DNA of 64,000 bases from Kofleriaceae bacterium (GTDB taxonomy: Bacteria; Myxococcota_A; Polyangia; Haliangiales; Haliangiaceae), in assembly GCA_018057825.1 (NCBI GenBank), contig JAGPCY010000007.1, forward strand, positions 124,001-188,000. Reading direction: 5' to 3'. The notes beneath the pieces are model-generated. The model did not search any database. It saw only the letters and a program-made list of their open reading frames with translations, and was not told the origin of the DNA. Positions 40,953-50,344 of the stretch are shown piece by piece. A program made the translations under genes and the position numbers. Each line of letters starts with the position of its first letter. The first letter of the stretch is position 1.

Positions 40953-43367
40953 CTAGCCGACGAACGACCGCCGGCGGCGCCGGCGGCCGAGGAGCCACGC
41001 GAGCACCGGCAGCGCCAGCCCCGGCGGCGTGGTCGAGCCCGACGCGCACAGGCACCCGCCGCCGGCCAGGCCGAGGTCGTCGTCGAGGCCGTCGCCGTTG
41101 GCGTCGGGGTCGCAGACGTCGCCGAGCCCGTCGTCGTCGAGGTCGGCCTGGTCGGGGTTCGGCACGTCGGGGCATCGGTCGAGGTCGTCACCGACGCCGT
41201 CCTGATCGCGATCGGGGACGCACACGTCGGGCATGCCCGGGGTACACACCGCGCCTGGCTCGAGGCGACAGCTCGCGTCGCAGCCATCGCCGGCCTCGCG
41301 ATCGCCGTCATCGCAGGCCTCAACCCCGACGCGGACGCCGTCGCCGCAGGTCGTCGCGCAGCTCGACGGCGCCCCCGCGCAGGCCCAGCCCGGCTCGATC
41401 GTACAGGTCGCGCCACAGCCATCGCCCGCGTCGAGGTCGCCGTCATCGCAGGCCTCGGCCCCGGCGATCACGCCGTCGCCGCAGCCGGTCGAGCAGCTCG
41501 ACGGCGCCCCGGCGCACGACCAGCCGGGCTCGATCGCGCAGGTCGCGCCGCAGCCATCCCCGGCGTCACGATCGCCGTCGTCGCAGGCCTCGGCCCCGGC
41601 CACCACGCCGTCGCCGCACGTCGTCGCGCAGCTCGACGGCGCGCCGGTGCAGGTCCAGCCCGCCTCGACCGCACACATCGCGCTGCACCCATCGCCCGGG
41701 TCGCGATCGCCATCGTCGCAGGCCTCGGCGCCGAGGATCACGCCGTCGCCGCAGACCGCCGCGCACAGGTCGGGCGCGACGCCGGCGCACCCCCAGCCCG
41801 CCTCGACCGCGCACGCCGCGTCGCAGCCGTCGCCATCGTCGCGGTCGCCGTCGTCGCAGGCCTCGCCCCCGGCCCGCACGCCGTCGCCGCAGGTGGTCGC
41901 GCACGAGCCGGCGCCGGCCCCGGTGCAGGTCCAGCCCGACTCGACGGCGCAGGTCGGGCCGCAGCCGTCGCCGGGCGCCCGGTTGCCGTCATCGCAGGCC
42001 TCGCCGCCGGTCAGCGCGCCGTCGCCGCAGGTGGCGGGATCGCAGGCGTCGCCCAGCCCATCGCCGTCGAGGTCGGCCTGACCGGCGTTGGCCACGGTCG
42101 GGCAGTTGTCGGCGCCGTCGAGCACGCCGTCGCCGTCGCGATCGGCATCGCAGGCATCGCCCGCGCCATCGCCGTCCAGGTCGTCCTGATCGGGGTTGGC
42201 GATCGACGCGCAGTTGTCACAGGCGTCGCCTAGCGGATCGCCGTCGCTGTTCTCCTGCCCCGGGTTGGTCACCACCGGACAGTTGTCGGCGGCGTCGACG
42301 TGGGTGTCGCAGTCGGCGTCCGACAGATCGATCGAGATCGTCGCCGAGGTCAGGATCTGATCGCCGTCGCCGGTGAACCGGATGTTCAGCAGGCCCGACA
42401 GATCGAGCGGCCCCGTCGAGTACAGCTCGTCGGACAGCCGGCTGTTCACGGCGGTGCCGCCGGCGGGCTCTGCGGTTGGGCTGTCGCCGGCGACCCCGAC
42501 CAGCGCGCCGCTGTCGTCGTACCCGAAGGACCCCGCGGTGATGAGCGAGTTCCAGTCCTGGGCCGAGCACACCCCGGTCTGGCCGGGCGCGCCGTCGTCG
42601 CGTCCCCCCAGGGTGGTGGTCAAGGTCGCGTAGGTCGACACGCCGCCGGGCTTGAACTCGAGCCGCCCGTTCTGTTCATCGGAGCACTCGTACATCTCCG
42701 AGAAGGCGATCGCGGCGTTGGTCGGCGCGCCGCCGCAGGTCGGTAGCCCGGTGACGTCGAAGGGCACCGGGGCAGCGGTGCCGAACAGGAACGTCGGCTG
42801 ATAGCTGACGTGGCGGGTCTTGCGCCGCGCCAGATCCTCGAACACCACGACGAGCTGCTCGCCCGCCAACCCTGGGCCGCCGGTCTGCAGGTTGAGGTCG
42901 GCGTCGCCGCGCTCCTCGACCGAGTACAGCCCCGAGCCGGTGATGCCGAAGCCGGTCGTCACGTCGTAGGCGCGGTAGCCGTTGCCCGCGGCGTTGTTGC
43001 GCGCGACCTCGGGCGCGGTCGCGAGCGCGACGCCGTTGAGCCGCACCTGCTGCGCGGGATCGCCGTTAAAGCCGCCGCTGTACTTCGCGTAGACCACCAG
43101 GTAGGCGCGCAGCACGGTCGCGCCCGACGGGATCTGCACCGTCAGGCCCTTGGGCGACGCGGTGTACGCCATCGGCGCCGCCGGCCCATCGCCGGACCGC
43201 GGCGTCGACACCCCGGCGGTGTCGGTCGCGATGCCGCCGACCAGACAGCCGCCCGCGCGCAGGCCGGCGAAGCTCGTCGTGTCGAGCGGCGTGCAGCGCT
43301 GGGCGTGGGCCACGTCGGCCGCTCCGGCGAGCGCCAGAGCCACGAGGGTCATGACGAGCGTACGCAT
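40953..43367 (-). CDS. Large Cys-rich surface protein with TSP3-like loops, six myxobacterial disulfide repeats and MYXO-CTERM-like tail
   Basis: 804 residues. A Sec signal ([17 protein letters not shown]) leads into a ~310-residue beta-rich N-terminal domain, then thrombospondin-type-3-like calcium loops ([39 protein letters not shown]), six tandem Cys-rich repeats of the form [23 protein letters not shown], another TSP3-like stretch, and a C-terminal GGGCLCAS[19 protein letters not shown] tail. That tail fits MYXO-CTERM sorting signals, cleaved and lipid-modified at Cys for surface display. The repeats are near-identical at DNA level (about 41.2-42.0 kb), so copy number may vary. Divergent from the Septu operon. 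Confidence 0.88.
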   Translation of the reverse strand: MRTLVMTLVALALAGAADVAHAQRCTPLDTTSFAGLRAGGCLVGGIATDTAGVSTPRSGDGPAAPMAYTASPKGLTVQIPSGATVLRAYLVVYAKYSGGFNGDPAQQVRLNGVALATAPEVARNNAAGNGYRAYDVTTGFGITGSGLYSVEERGDADLNLQTGGPGLAGEQLVVVFEDLARRKTRHVSYQPTFLFGTAAPVPFDVTGLPTCGGAPTNAAIAFSEMYECSDEQNGRLEFKPGGVSTYATLTTTLGGRDDGAPGQTGVCSAQDWNSLITAGSFGYDDSGALVGVAGDSPTAEPAGGTAVNSRLSDELYSTGPLDLSGLLNIRFTGDGDQILTSATISIDLSDADCDTHVDAADNCPVVTNPGQENSDGDPLGDACDNCASIANPDQDDLDGDGAGDACDADRDGDGVLDGADNCPTVANAGQADLDGDGLGDACDPATCGDGALTGGEACDDGNRAPGDGCGPTCAVESGWTCTGAGAGSCATTCGDGVRAGGEACDDGDRDDGDGCDAACAVEAGWGCAGVAPDLCAAVCGDGVILGAEACDDGDRDPGDGCSAMCAVEAGWTCTGAPSSCATTCGDGVVAGAEACDDGDRDAGDGCGATCAIEPGWSCAGAPSSCSTGCGDGVIAGAEACDDGDLDAGDGCGATCTIEPGWACAGAPSSCATTCGDGVRVGVEACDDGDREAGDGCDASCRLEPGAVCTPGMPDVCVPDRDQDGVGDDLDRCPDVPNPDQADLDDDGLGDVCDPDANGDGLDDDLGLAGGGCLCASGSTTPPGLALPVLAWLLGRRRRRRSFVG

Positions 43368-43469
43368 CGCGCGATGCTATCGCGCCCGCGCCGCCGCCGG
43401 GGCGGGGCGGTCGGCAGCGCGGTTCTTGACAGGCTGCTCCCGGCGTCCGACCCTCGACCCGACCCGATC

Positions 43470-44795
43470 ATGTTCCTGCGGTCCATCGATATCCGACGGT
43501 TGAAGCGGCTCCGCGACCTGCGCCTCGACTTCACGCGCGCCGACGGGTCGCCGCGCATGTGGACCGTGGTGATCGGCGAGAACGGCACCGGCAAGACGTC
43601 GATCCTTCACGCCATCGCGATGGCGGCGGTCGGCGCCGATCTGGTGAACGGCCTGGCCAGCCGGGTCGTCGGGCAGCTCCGGGATCGCCGGAGTCGAGAG
43701 CCCGTGGAGGTCACGGCGGACTTTCACTTCCCCGAGCCGCCGCCTCGCGCTCGCCGCCCGTATCCTCTGGTCGCCCGCGACGTGAAACCCGAGGGCGTGC
43801 GCTCCACGCTGCGCGTCGTCGGCAATGAGTATCGGGTGCGCGCTACGTCTCACTACCTCGGCGTCCCGGGCGCCGCCGACGGCGATCCGCTCGCCCAGGT
43901 GCGGAGCCAGAACCTGCCCCACTGGTTCGTGGCCGGCTACGGCGTCGCCCGCGCCATCCCCGACGCGGGGACCCGGCCGCGGCTCGATCAGATCGCGGCC
44001 GATCGCCTCGCGACCTTGTTCGACAGCCAGCGCGGCCTGACCAGCACCGCGTTCGCCAACTACTTCCCGAAGGCGCGATCGCGCGCCTTCGCGCGGGTCC
44101 TGCGCGACACCCTGCTGCGCGTCGAGGATCTGGTCCCGCACCTGACCGGGTTCGAGCTGCGCGGTCACGGCGGAGTCGGCCGGGCCGGCGCCCTGCAAGA
44201 GAGCGAGCGCTTCACGCAGTCGATCGGCGGCACCACGCTGAAGCTCCCGCTCACCGCCCTGGCCCACGGCTACCAATCGACCGTGGCCTGGATCGCGGAT
44301 CTGGTGGGGCACATCCTCCTCGAGGCGGGGGCCGACATCCCGGCCGGCGAGATGCAGGGGTTGGTGCTGATCGATGAGCTCGACCTCTATCTGCACCCGG
44401 TGTGGCAGGTGGTCCTGGTCGCGGCGCTGCGCGCGACCTTCCCGCGTCTGCAGTTCGTGGCCACGACGCACTCGCCGCTCATCACGGCCAGCCTAGCTCC
44501 CGACGAGATCGTCGCCCTCGGGTTCGACCCCAAGACCGGCGACGTCGTCCGCGTCGAGAACCACCAGGACCCACGCGTCCTGACCGGCACCGAGATCTAC
44601 CGCGCGTACTTTGGCCTCGACGAGATCTACCCGGACCCGCTGGGCCGCGAGCTGCGCGACTACCGCGCCCTCGCCGCCAACCCGTTCCGCTCGGACGTCG
44701 AGGACAAGCGGATGACGAAGCTCCACGCGTCGCTGGCCGCCCGCGGCGTCGACCCGCGCGTCCAACCGGTCGCGCGGCGTCGGGCTGGGCGATGA
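43470..44795 (+). CDS. ptuA: Septu-type ATPase PtuA
   Basis: 441 residues from the ATG giving MFLRSIDIRRLKRLRDLRLD; the longer open frame upstream is antisense to the Cys-rich gene. SMC/OLD-like AAA ATPase with Walker A GENGTGKT (36-43), a signature-like LTALAHGYQSTVAW, Walker B LVLIDELDLYLHP (~299-310) and H-loop ATTHSP. PtuA assembles with the HNH nuclease PtuB to restrict phage. The stop overlaps the ptuB start (ATGA), the usual coupling of this pair. No reverse transcriptase or retron RNA was seen, so this is the plain two-gene form. Confidence 0.9.
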   Translation: MFLRSIDIRRLKRLRDLRLDFTRADGSPRMWTVVIGENGTGKTSILHAIAMAAVGADLVNGLASRVVGQLRDRRSREPVEVTADFHFPEPPPRARRPYPLVARDVKPEGVRSTLRVVGNEYRVRATSHYLGVPGAADGDPLAQVRSQNLPHWFVAGYGVARAIPDAGTRPRLDQIAADRLATLFDSQRGLTSTAFANYFPKARSRAFARVLRDTLLRVEDLVPHLTGFELRGHGGVGRAGALQESERFTQSIGGTTLKLPLTALAHGYQSTVAWIADLVGHILLEAGADIPAGEMQGLVLIDELDLYLHPVWQVVLVAALRATFPRLQFVATTHSPLITASLAPDEIVALGFDPKTGDVVRVENHQDPRVLTGTEIYRAYFGLDEIYPDPLGRELRDYRALAANPFRSDVEDKRMTKLHASLAARGVDPRVQPVARRRAGR

Positions 44796-45625
44796 TACGG
44801 ATCAAGCGTGGAAGCGAGCCGCAGGGCCTCGCCCAGGTGCGGGCCCGGCAGCTCCCGAAGGCGGTGGCTGCCACCAAGGCGCGGGCCGACCTCGACTTCG
44901 ACGGCTACCGCGTCGCGCATGCGGAGCTGTACCGGCGGCAGCACGGCAAGTGCGCCTACTGCGAACGCCAAGCCGGCGACGACGGCCAGCCCGTCGAGCA
45001 CTTTCGTCCCAAGGCCGAGGCCTGGCGTGGCGATCCGTGGGTCGGCGACCGGCGTCCCGAGGGCGGCTACTGGTGGCTCGCCTGGACCTGGGAGAACCTC
45101 TTGTTCGCGTGCGCGACCTGCAACTGCGCGAGCCGAAAGGGCAACTGGTTCCCCCTCGCGCCCGGGACCCGCGGTCTGGCGCCCCCGCGGCGGTCCCCAG
45201 CCCCCCAGGCCGCGTGCTTCCGCCTCGATCGCGAGGAGCCGCTGCTCCTCGATCCGGCGGTCGATGATCCGCTCGATCACCTCGCGTGGCGTCCGCTCGA
45301 TCCCGATGAGCCGGTCGAGCGGATGGAGTGGCGCCCGGTGCATCGCACCGAGCGCGGCCGGTACACGATCGAGATCCTCGGCCTCGCTCGGGCCAGCGTC
45401 GATCACGTCGGCGACCACATCCGGCGGGTCGTGTATCCGGCGGTCGCGCCCTTCGTCAGCGGGGCCGTGCGCGGCCAGCGCCGGGCCTGGTCGCGCATGT
45501 TGACGTCCCTGTTCTATCCGACGGCGCCGTACCTGGCCGCCACCCACGGCGCGATCGACTTCTTCGTCCCGGAGGCGCGCCGCGCGGCGCTCGGGGTCGA
45601 GCTACCGCGACCGGCGATCGGCTAG
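44792..45625 (+). CDS. ptuB: Septu-type HNH endonuclease PtuB
   Basis: 277 residues. HNH/zinc site: CAYC (Cys54, Cys57), VEHFRPK (Glu69-His70), GGYWWLAWTWENLLFACATCN (Cys107, Cys110, Asn111) and KGNWFPL, the exact arrangement of the PtuB/retron-Ec78-associated HNH family. Cleaves nucleic acid once the PtuA ATPase releases it. Together with ptuA forms an anti-phage defence operon in this accessory-rich part of the window. Confidence 0.9.
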   Translation: MIRIKRGSEPQGLAQVRARQLPKAVAATKARADLDFDGYRVAHAELYRRQHGKCAYCERQAGDDGQPVEHFRPKAEAWRGDPWVGDRRPEGGYWWLAWTWENLLFACATCNCASRKGNWFPLAPGTRGLAPPRRSPAPQAACFRLDREEPLLLDPAVDDPLDHLAWRPLDPDEPVERMEWRPVHRTERGRYTIEILGLARASVDHVGDHIRRVVYPAVAPFVSGAVRGQRRAWSRMLTSLFYPTAPYLAATHGAIDFFVPEARRAALGVELPRPAIG

Positions 45626-45641
45626 CATCGTCGCCGCCGCC

Positions 45642-46265
45642 ATGAACAAGACCAGCGTCGATAGCTACCTCCGCGACGGCTGCGGTCGGTGCGAGCACTA
45701 CCAGACCCCGGCGTGCAAGGTGCACCTGTGGAGCGCGCCGCTGGTCGCGCTGCGCAAGCTGGTGCGGGCCACCGAGCTGGTCGAGGCGATGAAGTGGGGC
45801 CACCCGACCTACACGCTGGGCGGCAAGAACGTCGTGATGATCTCGGCGTTCAAGGACTTCTGCGCGCTGCAGTTCTTTCAGGGCGCGGCGCTCACCGACG
45901 ACGACGGCCTGCTGGTGAGCCCAGGGCCGAACTCGCGGTTCGCGCGGTACCTGAAGTTCACCACGCTGGCCGAGGTGACGCGGCATCGGGCTGTCATCGT
46001 TCGGCTCCTCGACCAGGCCATCGCGCTGGCCGCCACCGGCGCCAAGGTCGCGGCGCCGCCCCCGTCGGAGGAGCTGCCGGCCGAGCTCGCAGCGCGGCTG
46101 GCCGCGGACCCGGCGCTGCGCCGGGCCTTCGCCGCGTTGACGCCGGGCCGCCGTCGCAGCCACCTCTTGCACATCACCGGCGCCAAGCAGTCCGAGACCC
46201 GTGCCCGGCGCGTCGACCGCTCTGCCGTCGAGATCCTGGCCGGCCGCGGCTGGAACGAGCGCTAG
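45642..46265 (+). CDS. DUF1801/YdeI-like protein
   Basis: 207 residues, 16 bases after ptuB. The core VEAMKWGHPTYTLGGKNVVMISAFKDFCALQFFQGA is the DUF1801 pattern, and the C-terminal half PAELAARLAADPALRRAFAALTPGRRRSHLLHI...ETRARRV is the YdeI/OmpD-associated Arg-rich helical region. Cytoplasmic; family function poorly defined. The close spacing could make it part of the defence transcript, but the family is common elsewhere in such genomes and is not a known Septu component. Ends nine bases before array 5. Confidence 0.85.
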   Translation: MNKTSVDSYLRDGCGRCEHYQTPACKVHLWSAPLVALRKLVRATELVEAMKWGHPTYTLGGKNVVMISAFKDFCALQFFQGAALTDDDGLLVSPGPNSRFARYLKFTTLAEVTRHRAVIVRLLDQAIALAATGAKVAAPPPSEELPAELAARLAADPALRRAFAALTPGRRRSHLLHITGAKQSETRARRVDRSAVEILAGRGWNER

Positions 46266-46274
46266 CGCAACCAT

Positions 46275-46445
<171 letters not shown>

Positions 46446-46522
46446 ATCGACCTGCCTCGGGACGATCCCCCGGCGCTTCCGCGTTACCCTCGGGCCACCC
46501 CCTTTCCCAACCGGAGACACGC

Positions 46523-46942
46523 ATGGGACTCGCCGAGCGCAGAGCCGTCAAGGACTTCCAGGACAACCACTTCCCGGGCTGGCAGGAGCGCATCCACGCC
46601 GCCGCCGGGTTCGCCGTGCCCGTCGAGGTCGACTGGACCTCCCTGGCCATCGACGGCGAGGCCCACCTCTACGCCGAGTGCTGGCCCAAGGTGTACTTCG
46701 AGCCCTTGGTCGACGGCCTCACCGACGTCACCCGCGACGACATGGGCCGCGAAGCGCTAGCCGCCGGGCTCAAGCAGATCACGATCAAGCACAACCCGAG
46801 CGTGATCTACGGCGACGAGGGCTACGGCTACGCGACCTTCGCCGGCGGCGTCTTGTCGCTCGAGCACGCAACCCACACCAACGTCGACGACGTCGCTCCG
46901 CGCACCAAGGGTGTGATCCGCGCCCTCGAGAAGGGCCTGTGA
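46523..46942 (+). CDS. Unknown small protein, first of a coupled pair
   Basis: 139 residues, GGAG ribosome-binding site before the ATG. Begins MGLAERRAVKDFQDNHFPGW and has Trp/Tyr-rich strands (AHLYAECWPKVYFEPLVDGL, IYGDEGYGYATFAGGVLSLE), suggesting a small alpha/beta fold. No family recognised, no signal peptide. Its TGA overlaps the GTG of the next gene. Confidence 0.7.
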   Translation: MGLAERRAVKDFQDNHFPGWQERIHAAAGFAVPVEVDWTSLAIDGEAHLYAECWPKVYFEPLVDGLTDVTRDDMGREALAAGLKQITIKHNPSVIYGDEGYGYATFAGGVLSLEHATHTNVDDVAPRTKGVIRALEKGL

Positions 46943-47559
46943 CCGAGCGCGGGCTGGCGCCGTCGCCGCCCGAGCGGCTCCTCGAGGAGCTGGCCGCTAG
47001 CCCAACCGCGCCCGAGGTCACGCTGCACCTGGCCAGCGGTCGCGAGCTGCGCGGCCGCGTGCTGGCCGTAGCCGGCAGCCGCGACGGGGTCATCGCGTCG
47101 CTGCGCGCCAGCGGCGATCGCTTCGCCGTCGACGAGATCCACGTCCGCGTGGCGCGGATCGATGCGATCACGCTGCACGACCCGCGGCCGTGGCGGGCGG
47201 CGCCACCCGGCGACCCCGCCCTCGGCAAGCTCGAGGTCCGTCGCGTCTTGACCGAGGCCGGCGCGCGCCTCGCCGCCGCCGGTGGCCCTGGCGTCCTCGG
47301 ACCGCCCGCGGACATCGCCGCCCTGGCCGACGCCGAGCGCGCGGCGATCGCGGCCGCGGTCCCGGAGCTCGAGGCCGCGCTCCTCGGCGTCCTGACCGAC
47401 GATCTGGGCCGGGCCGCCTTGGCCGGCGTCGAGACGGTCGCGCTCGCGATCGGTCCTGCCGCCGCCGCCCGGACCGGCGCGCGCTTCACGATTACCGTGC
47501 CGCTGTCGCCCGCCGATCGACCGTCGCGGTGGGCGACCGTCCTCGAGGCCGCGCTCTAG
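46939..47559 (+). CDS. Unknown protein, second of a coupled pair
   Basis: 206 residues from the overlapping GTG. An N-terminal ~75-residue Sm-like beta region (VTLHLASGRELRGRVLAVAG...HVRVARIDAITLHD) is followed by an Ala-rich helical middle and a short C-terminal beta part. No known family. Coupling with the preceding gene suggests the two products act together. Confidence 0.7.
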   Translation: MTERGLAPSPPERLLEELAASPTAPEVTLHLASGRELRGRVLAVAGSRDGVIASLRASGDRFAVDEIHVRVARIDAITLHDPRPWRAAPPGDPALGKLEVRRVLTEAGARLAAAGGPGVLGPPADIAALADAERAAIAAAVPELEAALLGVLTDDLGRAALAGVETVALAIGPAAAARTGARFTITVPLSPADRPSRWATVLEAAL

Positions 47560-47833
47560 CTCTAGCGCGACGCGCGCCAAGGCCCGCGCTGCGACGCTGC
47601 GACCCGCGCTGCGAGGTCGAGGCCGCGGTGCGGTCGCAGCGACGGGGCGACGGTCGCGCGACGTCCGGGGCGACGGCGTGGGCCGCGGTCGACGATCGCG
47701 ACGTGATCGGCGGTCAGTGGGCCGGCGCTGCGGGTGCGGCGTAGGGTCGAAACCACGTCGGCGTGACGACGTGACGCGCGGCGGTCGAGGTCGGCTGCGG
47801 CGCAAGACGATCACGCTCCCGAGGAGACGGTCG

Positions 47834-49378
47834 ATGAGACACCACGCGATGACCCTGTTGATAATCGGCGCGCTGGGCAGCGCCTGCGCGACCACCGAAG
47901 ACGGTGACGACGTGGCGTGCGCCGACGGCGCCGCCTGTGCGACCACGGCCGCGGCGCGGCGTCCCAGCCCGCCGCAGCAGATCCAGGCCGGCGACGATCT
48001 GGTCCTCCTGGCGGTGACCGACGACGACCACGCCCTCTACCAGGACGGCCAGACGGTCTACGCCACCCGCCTGCGCGCCGGCGCGCCGCGGACGGTGGTC
48101 GCCGAGGTCCCGGGCACGAACCTCGCCTTCCCGCTCCAGGTCGGCCGCGTCGTGTTCCTGTGGACCGACCCGCAGCGCAACCGCCCCGGCTTCGGCGTGA
48201 GCCCGCTGGTCTTGTGGACCGCGGCGGACGGCCCGCGCCAGATCTCGGCCCAGTCCTCGGTCGGGCTGGTCGCCACCGCCGCCAGCCCCGACAGCCGCGA
48301 GCTGGTCTTCACGACCAACGTCACCGACGACGGCGCGCGTGGCGATCTGGCCTACGCCCGGACCGCGACCGCGACCGCGCCGACCTTGCTCCTGCGCGAC
48401 ATCCCGATGGGCTTCCCCAACGGCCGGTGTCGGCCCCTGGCCGGCTTCGGCGGCGATCGCGGCCACACCTTCCCGGTGGCCGCCTACTGCGCCGGCGACG
48501 ACGTCACCGCGACGCTGTCGCGCTGGGACCGCGGCGTCCGGCGCGATCTGATCGCCGGCATCGCGACGCCGCTGCCGTTCACCCTCGAGGCCGACCCGCG
48601 CGGCACCACCTTCCTGGTCAACCTGGTCGATGACCGCGTCGCGACCGTGACCGCCGACGGCGAGGTCGCGATCGTCGACGCCGCCCGCAGCCGGACCGGC
48701 TTCGTCACCCGCCACGGCGACGTGGTCTACGCCGCCCGCACCGCGGCCGGGGCCGAGCTGCGGATCGCCCTCGACGGCGAGGACCCGCGCGCGGTCGCGC
48801 CGGTGGTCGCGCTCTACGCCGGCCTGTACAACCGCGCGGGCTACTTCCGCAGCCGCACCGCGTCGCCCGACGGGCGCGCCGCGCTGTTCGCCACGACCTT
48901 CGATCCGGCCACCGGCCTGACCGACATGCACCTGCTCGACACCCGCACCGGCGACACCGCGGTCCTCACCACCGAGACGACCGCGACCATCGGCAGCGAG
49001 CTGTTCACCGCCGACGCCGACCACGCGCTCTACTTCACCGACGTCGATCTGAACGCCGGCACCGGGCGCCTGGTCGCCGGCGACGCCGACGGCGTCCGGC
49101 CGATCACCGGCGACGCCAGCGCCTTCGACGTCCTGCAGGGCGCCGGCAGCGCGATCTCGTTCACCACCAACCCGAGCTTCGACCCGCGGCGCAGCTTCCT
49201 CCTGTCGACGGGGGATCTCCTCGTCGCCGACGTCGATCATCCCGCGCGCGCGCCGCGCCTGGTCGCCGCCCAGGCCAACCTGTTCTACCTGCCGACGGGC
49301 GATCGTCGCCGACTGGTCTTCGCCAGCCAGCTCGAGGCCAACGGTCCCGGCCTGTACCTGGCCAGCGGCGAGCCGTAG
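47834..49378 (+). CDS. Beta-propeller-like lipoprotein
   Basis: 514 residues with GAGGAG before the ATG and a lipoprotein signal ending LGSAC. The body consists of repeated WD40/TolB-like blades with signatures such as VATAASPDSRELVFTTN, RTASPDGRAALFATTF and LFTADADHALYFTDV. TolB-type propellers usually bind protein or carbohydrate; no enzyme motif is present. The 274 bases before it hold no gene or clear element. Confidence 0.8.
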   Translation: MRHHAMTLLIIGALGSACATTEDGDDVACADGAACATTAAARRPSPPQQIQAGDDLVLLAVTDDDHALYQDGQTVYATRLRAGAPRTVVAEVPGTNLAFPLQVGRVVFLWTDPQRNRPGFGVSPLVLWTAADGPRQISAQSSVGLVATAASPDSRELVFTTNVTDDGARGDLAYARTATATAPTLLLRDIPMGFPNGRCRPLAGFGGDRGHTFPVAAYCAGDDVTATLSRWDRGVRRDLIAGIATPLPFTLEADPRGTTFLVNLVDDRVATVTADGEVAIVDAARSRTGFVTRHGDVVYAARTAAGAELRIALDGEDPRAVAPVVALYAGLYNRAGYFRSRTASPDGRAALFATTFDPATGLTDMHLLDTRTGDTAVLTTETTATIGSELFTADADHALYFTDVDLNAGTGRLVAGDADGVRPITGDASAFDVLQGAGSAISFTTNPSFDPRRSFLLSTGDLLVADVDHPARAPRLVAAQANLFYLPTGDRRRLVFASQLEANGPGLYLASGEP

Positions 49379-49390
49379 CGCGCGAGGACG

Positions 49391-49405
49391 GAAGAGCGGC
49401 TCTTC
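49391..49405. repeat. Perfect 7-bp inverted repeat
   Basis: GAAGAGC-G-GCTCTTC, between the propeller gene and the Asp-Ala-repeat lipoprotein gene. Too tight a loop for an ordinary hairpin terminator and no T-run; may be a protein-binding palindrome or chance. Confidence 0.3.
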
Positions 49406-49467
49406 GACGGCGCGGGCCGAGGGGGTGCGCTTGCCCCGCGGTGCCGGGTGTCGGAACATCCGGGGCC

Positions 49468-50298
49468 ATGATGCGCATCGGTACCTGGCTGCGGTGGTCG
49501 TCCGCGCTGGTCGCGCTCGCGGCCTGTGGTGGGTCGGAGGGCGGACGGGTCGATGCAGCGGTGGTGGACGCGGCGGTGGTGGATGCGGCGACGATCGATG
49601 CGGCGGTGAACGATGCGGCGGTGATCGATGCGGCAATGATCGACGCAGCGGCGGTCGACGCAGCGGTGTTCGACGCTTCCATGATCGATGCCACGGTGAT
49701 CGACGGAGCGGTGGTCGACGCAGCGGTGATCGACGCAGCGGTGATCGACGCAGCCGCCATCGACGCGATCGCCGTCGACGCGGTCTCCCCCGACGCGGCC
49801 TCCCCCGACGCGGCCGGCCCACCGTGCACCAACGGCCCAGGGCGCGCGCTGTGGCGCCTGTCGTGGCCGGCCGGGCAGGGCGGCTACGCGCGGGTCGACG
49901 CCTGGGGCGCGGCCTGCGCGTACTCGCTGGCCGATCCTGCGTGCTCGCTGTCGGGCGAGCCGCACAACTACGCCTCCTTCGGCCCGGGCATCGTCTTCAA
50001 CAGCACCACCGACTACTTCCGCGTCCGCTACAGCGTCGCCGGCCTGGGCTTCACCGCGGCGACTCTCTACCTGGCCGCCCACGCCGACGGCTCCGGGCTG
50101 CCGCGCCTGCAGGTGCAGTCGCAGCTCCACGGCGAGTATCTGTTCCAGCCGACCGTGCCGATCAGCACCCATCGCCTCTACACCCTCGACTGGACGCCGT
50201 ACCTCGCGCCCGGCGACGCGCCCAGCCTGACCGCGGTCACGCTGCGACCGATGCCGACCGGCGTCGCGGTCTCGCAGCTCGAGCTGTGCGTGCAGTAG
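49468..50298 (+). CDS. Lipoprotein with 18 tandem x-D-A-A-x units and a secreted beta domain
   Basis: 276 residues from ATG at 49468 (ATG at 49471 also possible); the lipobox is LVALAACGG. Directly after it come 18 five-residue units (VDAAV, IDAAV, IDAAM, PDAAS and so on), encoded by a 15-base DNA repeat of the GTGATCGACGCAGCG type. The last ~170 residues are a Cys- and aromatic-containing beta domain (WPAGQGGYARVDAWGAAC...YTLDWTPYLAPGD), perhaps carbohydrate-binding. The repeat is likely a flexible acidic spacer that holds the domain off the membrane; the FGE lipoprotein at 13.8 kb has a related linker. Confidence 0.8.
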   Translation: MMRIGTWLRWSSALVALAACGGSEGGRVDAAVVDAAVVDAATIDAAVNDAAVIDAAMIDAAAVDAAVFDASMIDATVIDGAVVDAAVIDAAVIDAAAIDAIAVDAVSPDAASPDAAGPPCTNGPGRALWRLSWPAGQGGYARVDAWGAACAYSLADPACSLSGEPHNYASFGPGIVFNSTTDYFRVRYSVAGLGFTAATLYLAAHADGSGLPRLQVQSQLHGEYLFQPTVPISTHRLYTLDWTPYLAPGDAPSLTAVTLRPMPTGVAVSQLELCVQ

Positions 50299-50344
50299 GC
50301 GAGCCTCGACGCCGGACCGCTCCTGGTCGACGCGGACGACCCGA

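Noticed and set aside
43368-43469. Retron (reverse transcriptase plus msr-msd) linked to the PtuAB genes
   Set aside because: Only 102 bases separate ptuA from a divergent envelope gene and no reverse transcriptase is encoded nearby.
49500-49820. Pentapeptide-repeat (A(D/N)LXX) protein
   Set aside because: The five-residue units are x-D-A-A-x without the central Leu/Phe needed for the right-handed quadrilateral helix.
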